Positions 10,901-19,756 of a stretch of DNA of 36,627 nt are shown in pieces. The position numbers were made by a program, and so were the translations under genes. Each line of letters starts with the position of its first letter. The first letter of the stretch is position 1. This stretch comes from Bacteroidota bacterium. Lineage in GTDB: Bacteria; Bacteroidota; Bacteroidia; AKYH767-A; 2013-40CM-41-45. The stretch covers positions 1 through 36,627 of the forward strand of contig SHNE01000037.1 of assembly GCA_004295015.1 (NCBI GenBank). Reading direction: 5' to 3'. The notes under the pieces are model-generated. The model ran no database searches. It was not told where the DNA came from and saw only the letters and a list, made by a program, of their open reading frames with translations.

Positions 10901-12159
10901 TGCACATTGCCGGAAGCACCGATGAAACTCAACTGATCGTGCAAGGCGGTACAAACCAAACGAACATCAATCCATTGGTTCGACTTCGTTCGGTAGCCGG
11001 TACAGAATTGATGACCATCCATAGCGATAATCCGGATAATACTTTCGTTGGTCTGGATGCGGGTCTGGCAAACCAGGAAGGCAATGGAGCGATCTCCAAT
11101 ACCTTCATTGGTTCTACTGCGGGAGGCTCTAATACCTTAGGAGCTGATAATACAGCTGTAGGAAAAAACACATTGTTCACCAATAGCAGCGGTGCCAGCA
11201 ATACCGCCATCGGATCACAGGCAATGTTTTCCAATACTCAGGGAGGCTCAAATTTTGCAGGAGGTTTTCTGGCCATGTATACGAATTCAACGGGAAGCAA
11301 TAACGTAGCCATTGGAAACCAAACACTCTTCTTGAATGACAATGGATCTTCTAACACGGCTGTTGGTGCCGAAGCAGCTTCCTTCAGCATGTCAGGAAGC
11401 AATAATACAATGCTAGGTTTCCGTGCTTTACAGACGGCCACCACCGCTTCTTTCAGTACGGCCATTGGCGCAAACAGCCTCCTCAATACAGCAAATGGTG
11501 GAAACACCGGATTAGGCTATGCTGCAGGAGGAGGTTTTGCGAATGGAACAAACAGTACTTTCTTAGGCTACAATGCAGATGCGAGTACCGGCGGAATAAG
11601 TAACTCTACGGCTATAGGTTATAATTCCAGAGTGACCGGAAGCAATCAGATACGTATTGGAAATGGTTCAATTGGATCGATTGGAGGATTTCAGGATTGG
11701 ACCAATGTATCAGACGGACGGATTAAGAGAAATATAAAAGAGAATGTACTGGGACTTGACTTCATCATGAAACTCCGACCGGTTACTTATACACTGGATG
11801 TGAATGCTATTGATGCGGTACTCTTCCCGGAAGGACAAGTTATGCGTGACAACAAAGGAAATATTGTTCCGGGTAGAGAAGAAAGTCCTGAAATGATTCA
11901 GGCAAAACAAGAGAAATCTCAGATTCGTCATTCCGGTTTCATTGCTCAGGAAGTAGAAGCTGTTGTAGAGGAAACGAAAGTAGATTTTAGCGGTGTTGAT
12001 GCACCTCAAAATGATGGAGACCTGTACGGATTACGTTATGGTGAGTTTGTCGTTCCTGTGGTAAAAGCAATCCAGGAACAACAGGAGATTATTGCCAAGC
12101 AACAGCTAGTAATTGAAGAGTTACTAAAAAGGATTTCTGAACTGGAAAAAAGAAAATAA
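7978..12159 (+). CDS. Collagen-like surface protein with C-terminal S74 self-cleaving chaperone domain
   Basis: 1393 residues. Signal peptide 1-20 (WS|Q). Residues 21-136 form a beta domain common at the N-terminus of Bacteroidota exported proteins ([18 protein letters not shown]). Then come seven copies of a ~50-residue module (TWxTGxxxP...NDLYLNT...[12 protein letters not shown]; starting near residues 145, 289, 431, 495, 638, 808 and 884), two copies of an ~85-residue module (YATTSxTS...[10 protein letters not shown]), and Gly-X-Y collagen-like tracts (about 335-421, 683-803 and 851-883, rich in [11 protein letters not shown]). Residues 950-1235 hold beta-helix-like repeats of the type NTAIGxxA. 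The C-terminus is a peptidase S74 intramolecular chaperone: S1245 and K1250 lie in SDGRIKRNI, followed by SGFIAQEVE and a final coiled coil. By family knowledge such tails drive trimerisation and then cut themselves off. A fibrous homotrimer on the cell surface is likely. The companion at 12180 is probably co-transcribed. Confidence 0.93.
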   Translation: MKKVSFILLTFLICAMSAWSQIPQRFNYQAIARDAAGNIVASQNISVRFSVLTGSSSGTSEYVETHSVTTNVFGLFTLPIGAGTPLSGSFGGITWASGAKFLKVEVDPAGGASYVDLGASELISVPYAIWSENSNTPGPQGVNGSTWYIGAGAPGAATGVLNDLYLDNSNGDYYKKTGGSAWTLQGNLAGPAGPTGLAGDQYATTSTTSLTISTGTKNFSVDPGLSYSIGQTILISNSSTALMEGTLTSYNPSTGAISVNVTSITGSGTFSSWQVNLNGAPGPAGSPGATWHTGTGAPAIALGSVNDLYLNTINGDYYVKTGASTWTFQANLTGAAGPIGPAGPTGPTGPIGLSGPQGATGPTGPTGATGPAGPIGLTGPQGSTGPAGPTGPTGATGPAGTTGPAGATGPQGAQGPAGANGSNGVNGINGVNGATWFTGGTVPSGVTGVVNDLYLNTSTGDYYKKTAVSTWTLQGNLNGPTGPSGTNGVNGTNGATWFTGSAAPSGATGIVNDLFLNISTGDYYKKTGVSTWTLQANLSGPTGPQGLPGDKYATTSVTSMSISVASKSFTVATGLSYSIGQNVLISNSATNRMEGTLTSYNPGTGAMVVSVNVINGSGTFNSWSVNLNGAPGPAGDAGATWLTGAGAPSSGLGLLNDLYLNTNNGDYYKKTGASTWSLQGNLAGPTGPTGATGPTGATGSTGPAGPAGSAGPTGATGPAGPTGATGPAGPAGPTGATGAIGPAGPTGPTGLTGATGATGPAGPAGPAGSTGPAGPTGQTGATGATGATGPQGPIGPTGAAGTNGLNGATWLTGTTAPAGGTGAVNDLYLNTSNGSYYKKTGASTWTLQGNITGPAGATGPAGATGATGATGPTGPTGPTGATGATWLTGTTVPAGGTGLVNDLYLNTSNGNYYKKTGVSTWTLQGNLTGPAGSGGLAGNTNYIIKFIGSSTGGNSLMYDNGTNIGIGSTLPDARLHIAGSTDETQLIVQGGTNQTNINPLVRLRSVAGTELMTIHSDNPDNTFVGLDAGLANQEGNGAISNTFIGSTAGGSNTLGADNTAVGKNTLFTNSSGASNTAIGSQAMFSNTQGGSNFAGGFLAMYTNSTGSNNVAIGNQTLFLNDNGSSNTAVGAEAASFSMSGSNNTMLGFRALQTATTASFSTAIGANSLLNTANGGNTGLGYAAGGGFANGTNSTFLGYNADASTGGISNSTAIGYNSRVTGSNQIRIGNGSIGSIGGFQDWTNVSDGRIKRNIKENVLGLDFIMKLRPVTYTLDVNAIDAVLFPEGQVMRDNKGNIVPGREESPEMIQAKQEKSQIRHSGFIAQEVEAVVEETKVDFSGVDAPQNDGDLYGLRYGEFVVPVVKAIQEQQEIIAKQQLVIEELLKRISELEKRK
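8980..10626 (+). repeat. Gly-X-Y coding repeats and interspersed modules
   Basis: Short 9- and 18-bp units coding for Gly-Pro-Thr, Gly-Ala-Thr and Gly-Pro-Ala triplets occupy about 8980-9240, 10024-10385 and 10528-10626. They are locally much richer in G+C than the surroundings. They are separated by the globular TWxTG...YYKKTG modules. The low complexity creates long open antisense frames that are not genes and makes this stretch prone to slippage or misassembly. Confidence 0.88.
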
Positions 12160-12179
12160 TAAAAGCTAAAAAACTGCTT

Positions 12180-12686
12180 ATGAAAAAAATTATTTTCGGA
12201 ATTCTCTTACTTAGTTCTTTTAGCGGAACTGCACAAGCACCCTATCGCCATGTCGTTGCAACAGGTGGCGCTTTCGGACAATCGCCCGGTATTAGCCTAT
12301 CCTACACTGTTGGTGAAGTGGCCGTCACGACACTCACCGGTGCTTCTTCGATTCTTACTCAGGGATTTCAACAGCCTGATGGTTTGTTTGTCGGTATCGT
12401 CGATCCGGTCAGTGGATTTGTTACGTCTCACGCCTATCCCAATCCGGTCTCGTCTCAATTGACTCTTGAGCTCGCCTCGTCAAAGAATGAGCATTTGATA
12501 ATTACCTGTCATGATTTATTGGGAAGAACTGTATTAGCTCCTGTTTATCAGTCACTCAATGCTGGTGAGACCATTCGATTGCAAATGGATGTTCAGCAGC
12601 TAATCCCCGCCATGTACTTTATCAGAATAATGCGCAAGAACGATCAGCAGGCATTGGAGACAATACGAATAATCAAATCTCATTAA
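12180..12686 (+). CDS. Small T9SS-sorted companion of the collagen-like protein
   Basis: 168 residues. The signal peptide (MKKIIFGILLLSSFSGTA|Q) is followed by a short N-terminal domain, about residues 21-75, with the pattern GISLSYTVGEVAV...LTQGFQQP. This is a compact beta domain often seen in small Bacteroidota T9SS substrates. A type A sorting domain fills the rest (from about 81, YPNPVSSQLTLEL, ending IRIIKSH). It begins 20 bp after the collagen-like gene with no terminator between them, and a strong terminator follows, so the two form one transcription unit. A role as surface anchor or partner of the collagen-like fibre, which itself lacks a YPNP domain, is inference from this pairing. 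Confidence 0.88.
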   Translation: MKKIIFGILLLSSFSGTAQAPYRHVVATGGAFGQSPGISLSYTVGEVAVTTLTGASSILTQGFQQPDGLFVGIVDPVSGFVTSHAYPNPVSSQLTLELASSKNEHLIITCHDLLGRTVLAPVYQSLNAGETIRLQMDVQQLIPAMYFIRIMRKNDQQALETIRIIKSH

Positions 12687-12698
12687 TATATTTTCTGT

Positions 12699-12732
12699 AA
12701 ACGGTCCGGTATTTCCGGACCGTTTTGTTTTT
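12699..12732 (+). terminator. Rho-independent terminator of the collagen-like operon
   Basis: A perfect 11-bp stem (12699-12709 with 12715-12725) closes a TATTT loop and ends in TTTTGTTTTT. It lies between the sorted companion and the DUF2079 gene. Confidence 0.92.
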
Positions 12733-12758
12733 AGCATATATCTATCGATGTTTGAGGG

Positions 12759-14219
12759 ATGAAAGCACCGGGCAGGCCTAAAGTTCTATTTTCAACACCT
12801 GTTCTGATCAGTGTATTTTTTACACTTGTTTTTTCTCTTGTATCTCTCCCCAACCATTATTTTTTTCGAACAGCAACACTTGATCTTGGTTTATACACGA
12901 ATGCGATCTACGACTATGCACATTTCACTTTCAGCGATTCTTCGGCATTCAAGCAGGACAGCTCAAATTTAATTGCAGATCACTTCGATTTGTTTCTAAT
13001 GCTTATTTCTCCATTTTCCTGGATTTTCAAATCCTGGACTTTGTTGATACTTCAAATAGTTTTTCTAATTGGCGGTGGCTGGGGAGTGTATACTTATTTA
13101 AACGAAAGAAATTCAGACAAACGATTCGGGATTTTTGGAATGCTTTTTTTCTACCTGCACTTTTCTCTGTATTCAGCGCTGAGTTTCGACTACCATAGCA
13201 ATGTTCTTGCTGCATCAATGCTTCCATGGTTTTTTGTGCATATACAAAGGCAAAAATTATTTCATGGATCGCTCGTATTACTGGCAATACTATTGTGTAA
13301 GGAGAACATGGCACTATGGATGTTTTTTGTTTGTATAGGTGCAGCATGGTTATACAGGAAGAAGGAAGTATATAAAGGCTTGCTGATCATGTCTCTTTTT
13401 TCTATTGTATATTTTTTCTTTATCACCGCCTGGCTCATGCCTACACTCCATAAGGAGGGAACCTATGTCCAGTTTAATTATTCTGTTTTGGGATCGAATT
13501 ACACTGAAGCATTCAAAATGCTTTTCACTGATCCTGTAAAAATTGTAAAGACATTGTTCATCAACCATTCGGATAGCATGCAAGGTGACTATACAAAATC
13601 AGAATGCTGGTTGTTCTTTTTATTTTCGGGAGGCGTGTTTTTAATTTTTCGTCCGGTTTGGATTTTTATGTTGATACCGGTGTTTCTTCAAAAATTTCTT
13701 CATGACTGGATTCAGATGTGGGGAGTGAATGATCAATACGTTATTGAGTTTGCGCCAATTATCGCCATGGGAGCTTTTGACTGGATTGGAAGTTTGAAGA
13801 GGAGAGAATCGGGTCTTCTCCTTTCGATTCTTATTACTTTGATGGCTTTAAGTACGACAATACGTCTCATGGACAGGACATCGGCCAGAGTTCCAAAAGT
13901 AAAGTTGCGATTATACCAGTCTGCTCACTGGAACAGCGATTTGCCTCTTCGTGAAATTTATAAAGCTATTTCTATGATCCCTGAAGGAGTAGCCATTTCA
14001 GCACAAAGCAATATCCAACCTCATCTGGCCTGGAGAGACAAGGCATACATGTTTCCGATTATTAAGGATGCACAATACCTTTGTTATGTTGAAGGCATGA
14101 ATCCTTATCCACTTTCGAAAGAACAATTTCTTCAAATTACGAAAGAATTGGAAAAAGCTTCAGATACATGGAGGCTGCTTTACTCGGAAAAAGGGGTAGT
14201 CCTTTTAAAGCGAAATTGA
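12759..14219 (+). CDS. DUF2079 family polytopic membrane protein
   Basis: 486 residues. There are about ten hydrophobic helices between residues 12 and 375, then a soluble C-terminal part. The N-terminal pattern LDLGLYTNAIYDYAHF, followed by ADHFDLFLMLISPF and an ILQIVFLIGGGWGVYTY helix, is that of the DUF2079 family, whose members have a topology like GT-C membrane glycosyltransferases. The conserved acidic loop after the first helix (LDLG) matches where GT-C enzymes place a catalytic Asp. Substrate and reaction are not known. It follows a terminator and stands alone. Confidence 0.85.
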   Translation: MKAPGRPKVLFSTPVLISVFFTLVFSLVSLPNHYFFRTATLDLGLYTNAIYDYAHFTFSDSSAFKQDSSNLIADHFDLFLMLISPFSWIFKSWTLLILQIVFLIGGGWGVYTYLNERNSDKRFGIFGMLFFYLHFSLYSALSFDYHSNVLAASMLPWFFVHIQRQKLFHGSLVLLAILLCKENMALWMFFVCIGAAWLYRKKEVYKGLLIMSLFSIVYFFFITAWLMPTLHKEGTYVQFNYSVLGSNYTEAFKMLFTDPVKIVKTLFINHSDSMQGDYTKSECWLFFLFSGGVFLIFRPVWIFMLIPVFLQKFLHDWIQMWGVNDQYVIEFAPIIAMGAFDWIGSLKRRESGLLLSILITLMALSTTIRLMDRTSARVPKVKLRLYQSAHWNSDLPLREIYKAISMIPEGVAISAQSNIQPHLAWRDKAYMFPIIKDAQYLCYVEGMNPYPLSKEQFLQITKELEKASDTWRLLYSEKGVVLLKRN

Positions 14220-14343
14220 AAAAGTCAAATTATTATAATACAATCTCCTTTGTCCGGATCGTGTTTTTGCTATGTAATGATTGATATCATATTTTTTTTA
14301 AGCCGAAGAACAGTACCTTTATAAAACATTAAATTTTTAAACC

Positions 14344-14973
14344 ATGAAAACTACAGAAACAAACACCCCGGGTGATATTAAGTTTAAATTCAAAAATGCT
14401 TTCAAGAAAACTCAACAGGAGCTTGAAGAAATGGCTCTTCAGTTTTCCTTAGGTAAGGCGGAGGCAAGTGATAAGTTTGAAGAAACAAAGAAGGAGTTCA
14501 AAGCCAAAGTGGAAGAGTGGAAGAAGTTTTTTACGGATAAGGACTCCAAAGGAAAAGAAGCGATCGAAAAATTAACTGCTTCCTTTGAGGAATTGCAATT
14601 ACAGCTTTCTCTGGGCAAAGCTGATGCGAAAGATTATTTTGAGAAACAAAAGCAGGCAATTCTGCTTTCAATAAATAAAATTGAAGAGGAGATTAAGGAG
14701 AAGCCTGCATTGAACGAACTTTTAAGCGATTTCCGAAATGAAGGCGACAAGTTAAAATTGAAACTTGAAATCCTGCAATTGAAGTTTGAGTTAAAAAAAT
14801 TTCAAATCACTGACGATTTTAAATCTGCCATGAAGAATGTCCGGATTGAATCCGAAAAGATTTTGGATAGAGTGGAAGACAAGTGGGACAAAACAAAGTC
14901 TAAATACACCGACTTCAATGATGAAATGACTCTTGTATATAGCCACCTGAAGAAAGCGATTAAGTCACTCTGA
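14344..14973 (+). CDS. Cytoplasmic coiled-coil protein with three internal repeats
   Basis: 209 residues, highly charged (Lys/Glu-rich), with no signal peptide or membrane segment. Almost the whole chain is predicted helical by its heptad-like pattern. A motif recurs three times: EMALQFSLGKAEASDKFEE (about 29-47), ELQLQLSLGKADAKDYFEK (about 83-101) and a diverged EILQLKFELKKFQITDDFK (about 142-160), spaced 54 and 60 residues apart. I do not recognise a named family; apolipoprotein- or stress-protein-like amphipathic helices are possible. ATG at 14344 follows an AT-rich leader. A terminator lies 30 bp downstream. Confidence 0.85.
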   Translation: MKTTETNTPGDIKFKFKNAFKKTQQELEEMALQFSLGKAEASDKFEETKKEFKAKVEEWKKFFTDKDSKGKEAIEKLTASFEELQLQLSLGKADAKDYFEKQKQAILLSINKIEEEIKEKPALNELLSDFRNEGDKLKLKLEILQLKFELKKFQITDDFKSAMKNVRIESEKILDRVEDKWDKTKSKYTDFNDEMTLVYSHLKKAIKSL

Positions 14974-15002
14974 GTCCTCGGTGATAATATAAATTAGTAG
15001 CA

Positions 15003-15046
15003 TACCGGAGTGATCGGCAAATTATTTGTTCACTCCGGTACTTTTT
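15003..15046 (+). terminator. Rho-independent terminator after the coiled-coil gene
   Basis: An 11-bp perfect stem (15003-15013 with 15030-15040) with a 16-base loop is followed by CTTTTT. Confidence 0.85.
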
Positions 15047-15113
15047 GATACGTTTTTAGGTTGGTATATTCCTTTTGCAAAATAATTTCCGCTGATCATC
15101 AAATAAGGAAAGC

Positions 15114-15443
15114 ATGTCAGAAGATCTTTACGTCTCCCCTGCAATTGTAAAGAAATGGATAGCAGAAAATCTGGATTTAACTTCTATTGAGCACAATTTA
15201 AAATCAGAAAGATTCAGTGATGATGTTATTGTAGCCTATGTAAAGGAATACAGAAAACAAAAGCTCGGACAAAAGCAAGGCTATGGCTTTATTGTAATAT
15301 CTATTGGAGCAGTTTTGGGTTTTGTCAGCTGCGTTCTGACCTTGACAAATCCTTTTCCTGAACTATTCCATGCTATTTTGTATGGTCTCACATCTATAGC
15401 AGTCTTATTAATCATGGCAGGTTTGTATCTGATATTCGAGTGA
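15114..15443 (+). CDS. Small membrane protein, unknown function
   Basis: 109 residues. A soluble N-terminal half (residues 1-55, predicted helical, SPAIVKKWIAENLDL and a basic YRKQKLGQKQG stretch) is followed by two hydrophobic helices (about 57-78 and 86-108) joined by a short loop (TNPFPEL). I do not recognise a family. The gene sits alone after a terminator. The basic segment just before the first helix suggests the N-terminus is cytoplasmic. Confidence 0.72.
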   Translation: MSEDLYVSPAIVKKWIAENLDLTSIEHNLKSERFSDDVIVAYVKEYRKQKLGQKQGYGFIVISIGAVLGFVSCVLTLTNPFPELFHAILYGLTSIAVLLIMAGLYLIFE

Positions 15444-15771
15444 TTTCAGAATTATTAAATCAAGGTTGAATAAAGCCAAAATTGGATTATACCAGCCGTA
15501 ACAAACCCAAAAGGGTCTTTAGCATTAATTTTTTTAAGACAATATTATCATGTCACTGGTATTTTAATAAGATCTTATAGACGACATTTTCCGCATGGCC
15601 GTCTTTTTAAATCGGGCATACCCTGTTATTACCGATATTTTCTATATCTTTAAAACAATCAGTATTGTTCGGTGAATAGCTCTTCAATTCACCGGTTCAA
15701 TTTTCTCTGCTGATAGAACCGGACTTCATTTCCAGGCGATTCAATTGAAGCTAATACCATTGATATTTTCG
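15444..15771. other. Intergenic stretch before the large multidomain gene
   Basis: About 330 AT-rich bases. A weak hairpin, AGACG/CGTCT (15579-15583 with 15600-15604), leads into TTTTT and could act as a poor terminator for the small membrane-protein gene. No ATG lies in frame between the stop at 15673 and the TTG codons used by the next gene. Confidence 0.45.
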
Positions 15772-18700
15772 TTGAAAAAGTATTTTTATTTGTTAATTGT
15801 CATCTGTCTGATGTCTCATTCTGCTTATGCGCAGTTCACGCATGAGGGAAGAGGAATGTACGTAGACAATTTTTTCAGAACGACATACAATACTTCAGGA
15901 AGTACTATAGCTGATCAGAATCGTTCTGTTCTGGGTGTTAGCGTAAAAGAAAACGCCTTGCTGCAGTATTCAAAGGACAACCATGTTACTTATTTAATCT
16001 TATACGACTTGCACAGGGTGCTGGGCAATTCAACTTTTGAAGGATACTTATGTGGATTTCTACAAAAAGCAAAAACACAATATTGTATCGAGTATATTGG
16101 TGTTGCCAGTTCATGTGCAAGCATGTTTAACTCTGTAATTGATCAAGCCGGAACCGAACCCCTCTCTTTTTCATCACCTGAGTATGAAAACTTTGCTAAT
16201 GTTCCCGGTTTTGTTAATCAGCTCGGGTTTTTGGAGAATAATTATGAGCCCGGGGATTCACTCTTCTATCTGTCGGAATTTATTAAACTTAATATGCGCG
16301 CTGTCGAGTTTAATGAAAGTTGTGCTTATAAGTTTGATGTGATGGTAACTGAGTATGAATTTTGGAATACAACTACCGATGATTGTACGGGCGAAAACGC
16401 AAGTCAGGACCAAAAGTACCAGCGTTTTCAAGCGATGATAAACGACATGGACCTTATCAGAGATACTTATAACAGTACCCACACCGGCCACGAATTATTT
16501 GTTGAAGCGTATCTTGGTTATTTAAATCAGAATACAGTTTACGCACATCAATCAATTGCTGATTGGATTGATGGGTCATACAATGGTAAGCGACGTGTCG
16601 ACAGAATCAATCTTCATTATTATTCGAATGACGCAACAAAAATGTATAGCCGTACAAATGCCGGTCAAAACTTTGATGGATACTACAACACACGCTTTCT
16701 TGATTTTTGTCAAAGCAGCACGAATAATAAAACAAATGTACTTCCCATACTAAGTGCCGAGTCTACTTTCTGGGGCTTTGGATCAAATTACCTGAGTACC
16801 TGGTTTGGTAAAAGTGTAAACAATAATATTTTTACTGCCGAAAAAATCTGGTATAACGATTGGTATGACGATGCACAAAACCACCATCCAAGCACCGTCG
16901 GTAATGTGAATACGGGAAATGCAGTTGCCCCGGGTGCTGCTTTATGGTTTACATCCAGTCAAATGGTTAATCACCTGGATAATCCGGTATTGTTCACTTC
17001 CAATAGCCCATTGTGTGTGGGCAGCGGTCAAAATGGATCACCTCAGTTCAACTATCAGGGGCCGATTGAACAAGGCAGTTCGTATAAGTTTTATATTACT
17101 GATGTCGGAACTTCTACGTTGCGTTGCGGAAATACATCTTCAAAAACATGGCCGGTATACAATAGTTCTACCCAAAGTTCAATTGACCTTAATGCTTCTT
17201 TAGGATCTTGTGTGTTGCCTGTTGGCGAATACGATGCACATTTGGAACTTACATATTCTGCGGCATGTTCTCCTTACATTGTTCCACCTGTCAGAGTAAG
17301 CATTGTTACTTCCGGAAAAATTGTTGCACTCACTCCCACCTCGGTGTGTCAGGGAAATCCTGTTTACTTAAAAGCAAGTTCTGCTGCTTCCGGAACCAAT
17401 ACATTTCAATGGTATAACGGCGCTTCTCAGATAAGCGGTGCAACCGGAAATTCCTATGCTCCTGATCCTTCATCGACAGGCACAAAGAATATTTCCTGTA
17501 AGATTACCAGCAGCATTGGTTCCTGTTCCGCAAACTTATCGAACGTAATTCCTGTAACTTTCAATGCCTATCCGGCTGCCAGTATCAGCACTCAAAGTTT
17601 CTCGGCTTGTACTGTTGTTTTAAAGGCGAATCCATCAGGTGCAACATATAAATGGCATGATGGGTCAACAGGATCAACCTATACCACTAGCCATGGCGCA
17701 GCCTATTCTGTTGGAGTGACGGTGAATAACTGTACGTCTAATGCTTTTTACACCTATCAAAGAACATATCTCTCCTTTGTGAGCAATGTTAACACCTGTA
17801 CAGGATTTTCAAATGGTTCTATTACGGTTAGAATTTATGCCGGGCAGCCTGGATTTACTTTGTCATGGTCGGGACCTGTTTCGGGAACGATGAATAATCT
17901 TCCTGCCGGAAATGCCACGATTAGTAATCTGCCTGCAGGAACATACAGTGTAACTGCAACAGATAGTTATGGTTGTTCCTGGACACTTTCTTCTAATCCT
18001 GTTATAAGTAATTCCGTTTTTTCAGTTACGACTAATTCTGTACCTGCAACTTGTCTTTCATCAAGTGATGGCACGGCAAGCATTTCATCTGTCAGCGGAG
18101 GTACAGGTAGTCCTTACACCTATAGATGGCATCTCAATAATTCCACTTCTTCCTCCATAAGTGGATTGAGTCCCGGAACTTATTCTGTTGATGTGAGAGA
18201 CAATGCTAACTGTGTGTCGGTGCATGCTGTTACTGTAGGAATAGCAAATCCTACACTGAGTCCTGCTATTGAAGTTTCAGCATTTCCGGATTCGATTATT
18301 TGTGATGGCACTGATGTGACCTTTTCTGCTTCAGTAGTGAACGCAGGTTTGAATCCCACTTTCCAATGGAAAGTGAACGGCTTGAGTGTGGGTTCAAATT
18401 CTTCAGTCTATTCCTCTGATTCCTTAGAGGATGGGGATCAGATTTTATGTCTGCTTTACTCTTCGGAAAGTTGTCCCGATTCTTCTCCTGTTTTATCAGG
18501 AACAATTGTAATGCAAGTAGAAGACTTTCCGAATCGTTTTATGGTACAAGGTGGAGGTTCTTATTGTGATTATCCCGGAGATGGAATCCCGGTAAATTTA
18601 TCAGGCTCACAATCCGGGGTTGTCTATCAATTATTATTGAACAACATGCCTGTCAGCGGATCTTCACTTCAAGGTAATGGATATCCTTTAAGTTTTGGAA

Positions 18701-19584
18701 ACCAAACTAACGTCGGCAATTATAGTATTATTGGAACTTCTTCTTTTGCCTGTTCTTCCACTATGGACAGCACTACCAATATATCTATGCAAAACGCATC
18801 AGTAAGATACCGTGATTTGGATCAGGATGGGTATGGAGACACGTCGATATTTGTAATGGCTTGTCAACAGGTGCCCGGGTATGTTGACATGGCGGGCGAT
18901 TGTGCTGATAGCAATTCCTTGATTCATCCAAATGCTTTTGAACTTTGCAATGCAGCAGACGACAATTGCAACGGCTTTATTGATGAGAACACTTGTGATG
19001 CAACCCTTGGATTGAAAGTTTTCATTCAAGGATATTTTAATGGAAGTGTTATGACAGCGGCTCTATATAATACCGGGAATTCGATGCTGTCAGATGATTG
19101 TGATACTATTGAAGTTATATTGATTGATCCTTCGACAATGAATGAAATCGAGAGCCAAAAAGCAATATTGAAAACGAATGGTGAATGCAATTTAAATTTT
19201 TCATTTGTTTCCATTGGGAAGCCTTACTTTTTAAAAATAGTTCACAGAAGCTCTGTTGAAACATGGTCATCTTTTCCAATTACCTTTCAAACTTCCGGCC
19301 AATATAGTTTTATTGATTCTGCATCGTCTGCCTATGGAAATAATATGGTAGAGCTTTCCACCGGAAACTGGGCACTATGGAGCGGCGACATAAGCGGGAA
19401 CTTCCCCGGGTTACAGGATGGAATTATAGATGAATCTGATATTCTGCATTGGGAAAATGAAGTGATAAATTATAAGTCAGGGTATTACCATGAGGATATT
19501 AATGGTGACGGTATCATTGAATCTTCCGACTTTTCTATTTTAGAGAATAATTTCATCCTTGGAATTCAGGTTAGCCGACCTTGA
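15772..19584 (+). CDS. Very large secreted multidomain protein with MopE and dockerin-like modules
   Basis: 1270 residues from the TTG at 15772, which gives a typical signal peptide (MKKYFYLLIVICLMSHSAYA|Q). A TTG nine codons upstream (15745) is an alternative, and there is no in-frame ATG. Residues about 20-420 look like an alpha/beta barrel domain, possibly a glycoside hydrolase: acidic candidates are E194 and E196 (VTEYEFWN) and E330 (LSAESTFWG). This assignment is tentative. Next come Ig-like segments, two SprB-like repeats (GTYSVTATDSYGC, GTYSVDVRDNANC), and another Ig-like pair. A MopE-type metal-binding motif follows at about 1013-1074 (DLDQDGYGD...DCADSNSLIHPNAFELCN). From about 1081 it carries the same C-terminal module as the protein at 3017, ending in dockerin-like loops (DISGNFPGLQDGIIDESD, DINGDGIIESSD). 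No YPNP domain. Confidence 0.88.
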   Translation: MKKYFYLLIVICLMSHSAYAQFTHEGRGMYVDNFFRTTYNTSGSTIADQNRSVLGVSVKENALLQYSKDNHVTYLILYDLHRVLGNSTFEGYLCGFLQKAKTQYCIEYIGVASSCASMFNSVIDQAGTEPLSFSSPEYENFANVPGFVNQLGFLENNYEPGDSLFYLSEFIKLNMRAVEFNESCAYKFDVMVTEYEFWNTTTDDCTGENASQDQKYQRFQAMINDMDLIRDTYNSTHTGHELFVEAYLGYLNQNTVYAHQSIADWIDGSYNGKRRVDRINLHYYSNDATKMYSRTNAGQNFDGYYNTRFLDFCQSSTNNKTNVLPILSAESTFWGFGSNYLSTWFGKSVNNNIFTAEKIWYNDWYDDAQNHHPSTVGNVNTGNAVAPGAALWFTSSQMVNHLDNPVLFTSNSPLCVGSGQNGSPQFNYQGPIEQGSSYKFYITDVGTSTLRCGNTSSKTWPVYNSSTQSSIDLNASLGSCVLPVGEYDAHLELTYSAACSPYIVPPVRVSIVTSGKIVALTPTSVCQGNPVYLKASSAASGTNTFQWYNGASQISGATGNSYAPDPSSTGTKNISCKITSSIGSCSANLSNVIPVTFNAYPAASISTQSFSACTVVLKANPSGATYKWHDGSTGSTYTTSHGAAYSVGVTVNNCTSNAFYTYQRTYLSFVSNVNTCTGFSNGSITVRIYAGQPGFTLSWSGPVSGTMNNLPAGNATISNLPAGTYSVTATDSYGCSWTLSSNPVISNSVFSVTTNSVPATCLSSSDGTASISSVSGGTGSPYTYRWHLNNSTSSSISGLSPGTYSVDVRDNANCVSVHAVTVGIANPTLSPAIEVSAFPDSIICDGTDVTFSASVVNAGLNPTFQWKVNGLSVGSNSSVYSSDSLEDGDQILCLLYSSESCPDSSPVLSGTIVMQVEDFPNRFMVQGGGSYCDYPGDGIPVNLSGSQSGVVYQLLLNNMPVSGSSLQGNGYPLSFGNQTNVGNYSIIGTSSFACSSTMDSTTNISMQNASVRYRDLDQDGYGDTSIFVMACQQVPGYVDMAGDCADSNSLIHPNAFELCNAADDNCNGFIDENTCDATLGLKVFIQGYFNGSVMTAALYNTGNSMLSDDCDTIEVILIDPSTMNEIESQKAILKTNGECNLNFSFVSIGKPYFLKIVHRSSVETWSSFPITFQTSGQYSFIDSASSAYGNNMVELSTGNWALWSGDISGNFPGLQDGIIDESDILHWENEVINYKSGYYHEDINGDGIIESSDFSILENNFILGIQVSRP

Positions 19585-19622
19585 TTCTCTCAATTAATCT
19601 AGAAGTTATTGATGATAATGAA

Positions 19623-19703
19623 AATGTATTGAACAATTAGTTAGTAGGAATTTATGTCGGCTAACTAATGTTCAAGGGATTGTTCAGAATGAATCAATAC
19701 ATT
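19623..19703 (+). promoter_or_regulatory. Nested inverted repeats upstream of the antiporter gene
   Basis: A 15-bp stem with one bulged A (19629-19644 with 19661-19675) encloses a 16-base loop. An overlapping 10-bp repeat (AATGTATTGA at 19623-19632) is complementary to TCAATACATT at 19694-19703, so the left arm could pair with either partner. There is no T-run, so it is not an ordinary terminator. It lies 54 bp upstream of the antiporter start; an operator or an mRNA switch are both possible. Confidence 0.5.
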
Positions 19704-19756
19704 GCATTTTATTTTGTAAAATATCCTAATATTGAGCCGGAAGAAAAAAATGATTT

